This document shows positions 6,501-7,667 of a stretch of DNA of 7,667 nucleotides, in pieces. The translations under genes and the position numbers were made by a program. This DNA is from Thermococcus sp. (lineage in GTDB: Archaea; Methanobacteriota_B; Thermococci; Thermococcales; Thermococcaceae), in assembly GCA_011050175.1 (NCBI GenBank), contig DRGF01000102.1:1-7667 (forward strand), written 5' to 3'. Numbering within the stretch: the stretch's first letter is position 1; every line of letters begins with the position of its first letter. Under the pieces are notes generated by a model that did not search any database, was not told the DNA's origin, and saw nothing but the letters and a program-made list of their open reading frames with translations.

Positions 6501-6915
6501 CGTCTTTAATCCATCTCGATCCGTGCCTCAACAGCGAATCGAACTTCTCCGCAGTCGCGACGATTATGTCGTATCTCCCGAGCCAGTCGTCCGTGGAGTC
6601 GTAATCGCCGGTCGTGGCGGCAACACGAATTCCCAGGACTTCCCACTCCTTAAACTCACGGTATTTTTCCTCAGCCAGGGCCTTAAGGGGGACGAGATAG
6701 ACCGCCTTGCCGCCCTCTCTGAGGAGCTTGTTAACCATCACTATCTCGCTCACAAGGGTCTTTCCGCTCGCCGTGGGGATTGCAAGCACGAGGTTTTTCC
6801 CTTCCAGCACCCCGCTCCTCAGGGCCTCAGCCTGGGGAGGGTAAAGCTCTTCTATTCCCCTCTCACGGATTATCCTCTTTATTCTCTCATCGACTGGAAG
6901 TTCCTCAACCCTCAT
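3526..6915 (-). CDS. hel308: Hel308 (Hjm) superfamily 2 DNA helicase, interrupted in frame by an intein
   Basis: The precursor is 1129 residues; removing the 403-residue intein gives a 726-residue ATP-dependent 3'-5' helicase that acts on forked and recombining DNA at stalled replication forks. In spliced numbering: Q-motif YPPQ (25-28), motif I AIPTASGKT (45-53), motif II DEVH (145-148), motif III LSAT (175-178), motif IV ALVFVNTRR (241-249), HHAGL (301-305), motif V ATPTL/SAGVNLP (327-338, split by the intein), and motif VI QMMGRAGRP (365-373). A winged helix and ratchet domain follow, then a helix-hairpin-helix pair (LPNIGRKRARALYNAG and KVEGIG, about 648-690) and a C-terminal PCNA-binding-like motif. 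ATG 6915 (MRVEELPVDER) matches Pyrococcus Hel308. An in-frame TTG at 6921 is less likely. There is no Shine-Dalgarno, but a TATA box at 6943-6951 predicts a very short leader. The exteins look intact, with no frameshift. Confidence 0.97.
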   Translation of the reverse strand: MRVEELPVDERIKRIIRERGIEELYPPQAEALRSGVLEGKNLVLAIPTASGKTLVSEIVMVNKLLREGGKAVYLVPLKALAEEKYREFKEWEVLGIRVAATTGDYDSTDDWLGRYDIIVATAEKFDSLLRHGSRWIKDVKLVVADEVHLIGSYDRGATLEMILSHMLGKAQILALSATVGNAEELAEWLDAALVMSDWRPVQLRKGVFHLGQLFWEDGKIGRYPENWESLVIDAVKRGKQALVFVNTRRSAEKEAVSLSSKIARLLTKPETRQLEELISSIEDNPTTEKLKRALRGGVAFHHAGLSRAERTLIEDAFKEGLVKVITATPTLCMHPETPVITRDGVKKVGELREGDEVLTHSGGFKKVVSPLKRPHRGKMLVIKARGTVPVRVTPEHMVWVVKRIRHKSHYSDGRQVIWWEFKGPEWMTAQELKELVENNNDEKVSYMLLQPIPDHGVEINKIPLRKPVYISNQFGKTDKLHASTKRTPEFLPLNFETARLLGLWIAEGSTTKNGVVKFDIGSHEEEITEFLVQTIKKYFPYANVVVNDHERNRRVVRFCNKRFAEWLRENIGHLAHEKRIPDVLLFNKSREVRLGLLRGLIEGDGYVRKDDSRRANYITYTTVSSTLAYQLQLLLGSLGYVSSISRSVRKPGIGKSRKPVYEVKVSGRSYYGLLDELGLGAPPRGNRTYNVNTIWNGYLLFKVRSVEEEHYEGDVYNLEVEDDESYSVGFIVHNSAGVNLPSFRVIIRDTKRYAGFGWTDIPVLEIQQMMGRAGRPKYDRVGEAIIVARTEEPKKLMERYIHGKPEKLFSMLANEQAFRSQILALVTNFGVGNFRELVSFLERTFYAHQRGDIASLEYKAKSVVYFLIENGFIDMDMEDRFMPLPFGKRTSQLYIDPFTAKKFKDAFPKLEKNPNPFGIFQLMASTPDMATLNARRREMEDYLDLAYEMEDKLYTNIPYYEDSRFQGFLGQVKTAKVLLDWINEVPETRIYETYNIDPGDLYRILELADWLMYSLIELYKLFEPKEDVLQYLRDLHLRLRHGVREELLELVRLPNIGRKRARALYNAGFRSQEDIMRAKVRDLLKVEGIGMKVVEGLFRHFGVELPKGVKKDSKDGEKSRKGTLDAFLK
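3529..3555 (-). other. C-terminal PIP-box-like (PCNA-interacting) motif of Hel308
   Basis: The last nine residues are KGTLDAFLK. Leu, Phe and Leu occupy the hydrophobic positions of the archaeal PCNA-interacting pattern (Q-x-x-L-x-x-F-F/L), with Lys instead of Gln at the first position. A physical interaction of Pyrococcus Hel308/Hjm with PCNA has been reported, and its C-terminus ends similarly (from memory). The motif sits after a charged, probably flexible linker (KKDSKDGEKSRKG). Confidence 0.55.
4714..5922 (-). mobile_element. Intein in Hel308 motif V, with LAGLIDADG homing endonuclease
   Basis: A 403-residue protein-splicing element lies in frame within Hel308. Block A starts at Cys1 (CMHPETPVITRDG). 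Block B has TPEH with Thr62 and His65. Block C is LLGLWIAEG (169-177) and block E is LLRGLIEGDG (265-274). Block F is VYNLEVEDDESYSV, and block G is GFIVHN with His402 and Asn403. The +1 extein residue is Ser. These are all the residues needed for class 1 splicing: thioester at Cys1, transfer to Ser+1, Asn cyclisation. Removing it joins ATPTL to SAGVNLP, the uninterrupted Hel308 motif V, which fixes both boundaries. Hand counts give about 35-40% GC in central stretches (24/60 at 4921-4980, 21/60 at 5281-5340), against 39/60 and 38/60 in exteins (6001-6060, 3721-3780), consistent with horizontal arrival. As I recall, Thermococcales Hel308 inteins are already catalogued. Confidence 0.96.
4882..5430 (-). 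other. LAGLIDADG (DOD) homing endonuclease domain within the intein
   Basis: The approximate limits enclose the two LAGLIDADG helices: LLGLWIAEG at 5392-5418 and LLRGLIEGDG at 5101-5130. The catalytic acids are retained (Glu176 and Asp273 of the intein), so the nuclease may still be active and could cut intein-free hel308 alleles. Between the helices lies the first half-domain, with basic segments (NDHERNRRVVRFCNKRF) suited to DNA contact. After the second comes the second half-domain with DSRRANYITYTTVSS. No frameshift or stop is seen. Confidence 0.85.
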
Positions 6916-6942
6916 TGTCAATCGGAGGAAATCAGTAGGCCG

Positions 6943-6951
6943 CTTTATAGG
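6943..6951 (-). promoter_or_regulatory. TATA box (with BRE) of hel308
   Basis: The minus strand reads CCTATAAAG, preceded by the purine-rich CCAAAAA as a BRE. Its centre is about 32 bases upstream of ATG 6915, so the predicted transcript starts near 6922. With essentially no leader and no GGTGA on the minus strand, hel308 is probably translated in a leaderless way. Confidence 0.7.
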
Positions 6952-6982
6952 TTTTTGGTTTCAGAAGAAGAGCCCAACACTC

Positions 6983-7016
6983 AGCCCTACGAAAAGCTTA
7001 AATGACTTGAAGGGCT
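6983..7016. repeat. Inverted repeat flanking the demi-FFRP promoter
   Basis: AGCCCT (6983-6988) and AGGGCT (7011-7016) are inverted 6-bp arms whose centre of symmetry falls on the TATA element at 6997-7003. The arms are 28 bp apart centre to centre, slightly under three helical turns. This could be a regulator site, but 6-bp arms at this spacing can arise by chance. Confidence 0.3.
6991..7003 (+). promoter_or_regulatory. BRE/TATA promoter of the demi-FFRP gene
   Basis: GAAAAG followed by CTTAAAT is a typical Thermococcales BRE plus TATA. A start about 25 bases downstream (near 7025) leaves a leader of roughly 28 bases that contains GGTGA (7042-7046), six bases before ATG 7053. This promoter is back to back with that of hel308, about 50 bp away. 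Confidence 0.7.
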
Positions 7017-7052
7017 AGATAAAGACGTAAAGCCTTTCCGCGGTGATGAAAA

Positions 7053-7298
7053 ATGGTTAGGTCGTATGTTTTACTGACTGTCGAGATTGGAAAAGTTGAG
7101 AGCGTCATAGAGGCGCTCAAGCAGATTCCGGGCGTTACCAAGGCCGACGCCGTTACCGGCCCCTACGATGCCATAGTCCACATCCAGGCCAAAGACCTCG
7201 GCGAGCTCACCAAGAAAATACTCCACGACATACACAACATCGACGGCGTTATAGACACTACCACCGCCATAGTCGTAGAAACGGAAGAAGAGGAGTGA
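7053..7298 (+). CDS. Stand-alone Lrp/AsnC ligand-binding (RAM) domain protein, demi-FFRP type
   Basis: An 81-residue protein consisting only of the beta-alpha-beta-beta-alpha-beta RAM domain of Lrp/AsnC regulators. It has YVLLTVEIGK, then EALKQIPGVTKADAVTG, then PYDAIVHIQAKDLGELTKKI, then HNIDGVIDTTTAIVV, and an acidic tail ETEEEE. The PGV...VTGPYD segment is the conserved ligand/dimer region of the family. No DNA-binding helix-turn-helix precedes it, and the ribosome binding site GGTGA (7042-7046) fixes the start, so this is not a truncated reading. Such demi-FFRPs form dimers and higher rings, and are thought to sense amino acids or to pair with full-length Lrp-like proteins (family knowledge). 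Its ligand is unknown. It is divergent from hel308 and converges with srp19 without a gap. Confidence 0.93.
   Translation: MVRSYVLLTVEIGKVESVIEALKQIPGVTKADAVTGPYDAIVHIQAKDLGELTKKILHDIHNIDGVIDTTTAIVVETEEEE
7278..7298 (-). terminator. Possible srp19 terminator inside the demi-FFRP coding end
   Basis: The Glu-rich tail codons (GAA/GAG) read on the minus strand as a pyrimidine-rich CTCCTCTTCTTCCGTTTC just past the srp19 stop. There is no intergenic spacer, so srp19 RNA must end in or beyond this tract. It has few consecutive T residues, so efficiency is doubtful. Confidence 0.35.
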
Positions 7299-7335
7299 TC
7301 ACTTCTTTCTCCTCTTGGATTTGGACTTCTTGTCT
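7299..7335 (+). terminator. Possible demi-FFRP terminator inside the srp19 coding end
   Basis: The Lys/Arg-rich tail of SRP19 reads on the + strand as CTTCTTTCTCCTCTTGG, followed by TTTGGACTTCTTGTCTTTGG: a T-rich, C-rich tract directly after the demi-FFRP stop. It is the only candidate terminator for that transcript in the next tens of bases. Confidence 0.4.
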
Positions 7336-7643
7336 TTGGTCTTGGCCCGAGTTTTTCTGATTTCCCTGATCTTCTGTCCAAGCATCCTCAGGGACTTGCC
7401 CTTCGGATACCTGCTCTCGATTCTGAGCATTCCCCTAATCCTGTACTCCTCGTCAAGGGCTGCCAGTCTGGGATTGAGTTTGTTCTCATCGAGCCCCACC
7501 ACGTTCATCCCAAGGGCCAGCGCGGCGTCAACTATCTCCTGCAATTCTGGCCCATCGACAGCGAAATCCCTGCCCACGGCCCTCCCATAGCGCCTGCTGA
7601 GCCTTGCATCGAGCTCACTGGGCCACACTACGAACTTCCCCAT
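7299..7643 (-). CDS. srp19: Signal recognition particle 19 kDa protein (SRP19)
   Basis: A 114-residue basic protein that binds helices 6 and 8 of 7S RNA and prepares it for SRP54, for co-translational targeting of membrane and secreted proteins. The start MGKFVVWPSELDARLSRRYGR carries the family's VVWPxxxDxxLSRxxGR motif. The middle has LNPRLAALDEEYRIRG and RIESRYPKGKS, which form the RNA-binding surface. The C-terminal KTKDKKSKSKRRKK tail is strongly basic and likely disordered. The length fits archaeal SRP19 (about 95-115). ATG 7643 is preceded by AGGTGAG (7647-7653). The in-frame TTG at 7658 would swallow that site. The stop shares the palindrome TGATCA with the stop of the opposing gene. 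Confidence 0.95.
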   Translation of the reverse strand: MGKFVVWPSELDARLSRRYGRAVGRDFAVDGPELQEIVDAALALGMNVVGLDENKLNPRLAALDEEYRIRGMLRIESRYPKGKSLRMLGQKIREIRKTRAKTKDKKSKSKRRKK

Positions 7644-7667
7644 GCTCTCACCTAACAAGGTTTAAAA

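Noticed and set aside
5726..7005. Further long + strand frames (5726-6250 and 6289-7005)
   Set aside because: They are antisense shadows of the N-terminal extein and intein of hel308. No domain, promoter or GGTGA supports them, and the second runs through the hel308 promoter.
7661..7667. TTTTAAA on the minus strand as a TATA box for srp19
   Set aside because: It is only about 18 bases before ATG 7643, so the predicted transcript would start past the ribosome binding site, and the element is cut by the window edge. The real promoter probably lies outside the window.

Overview
The window looks like chromosomal DNA of a hyperthermophilic archaeon of the order Thermococcales, most likely the genus Thermococcus. 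The grounds are a Hel308-type helicase that closely resembles the Pyrococcus protein as I remember it, an archaeal SRP19, UPF0201 and UPF0200 proteins, a stand-alone Lrp/AsnC ligand-binding domain, archaeal TATA/BRE promoters, GGTGA-type ribosome binding sites, and use of GTG and TTG starts. The species cannot be fixed from the sequence alone.

Positions 1-2326 (+ strand) are a tightly packed operon: the last codons of an unidentified gene, a 65-residue Xre-type repressor-like protein, an ABC ATPase, and an ABC-2 (NatB-like) permease. Stops and starts abut or overlap, so the four are probably co-transcribed and translationally coupled. The likely product is a small-solute or ion exporter with its own regulator; the substrate is unknown.

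Positions 2338-6915 (- strand) hold three genes in transcription order: hel308 (DNA repair/recombination helicase), a UPF0200 P-loop nucleotide kinase-like protein, and a UPF0201 putative RNA-binding protein. Each has its own TATA box just upstream. The hel308 gene is interrupted in frame by a 403-codon intein (4714-5922) carrying both LAGLIDADG motifs. It sits inside helicase motif V, between Leu and Ser. Precise removal restores a 726-residue Hel308, close to the usual length of about 720. The middle of the intein is visibly richer in AT than the flanking exteins.

Positions 6916-7052 are a divergent promoter region between hel308 and a + strand gene for an 81-residue stand-alone Lrp/AsnC ligand-binding domain (demi-FFRP type). 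That gene converges with srp19 (signal recognition particle 19 kDa protein, - strand) with no spacer: their two stop codons form TGATCA, and each transcript can terminate only within the other gene.

I see no tRNA, rRNA, CRISPR array, insertion sequence or prophage. The most notable item is the intein in the helicase core. As far as I recall, inteins in archaeal Hel308 are already known, so it is probably a family member rather than a new system.
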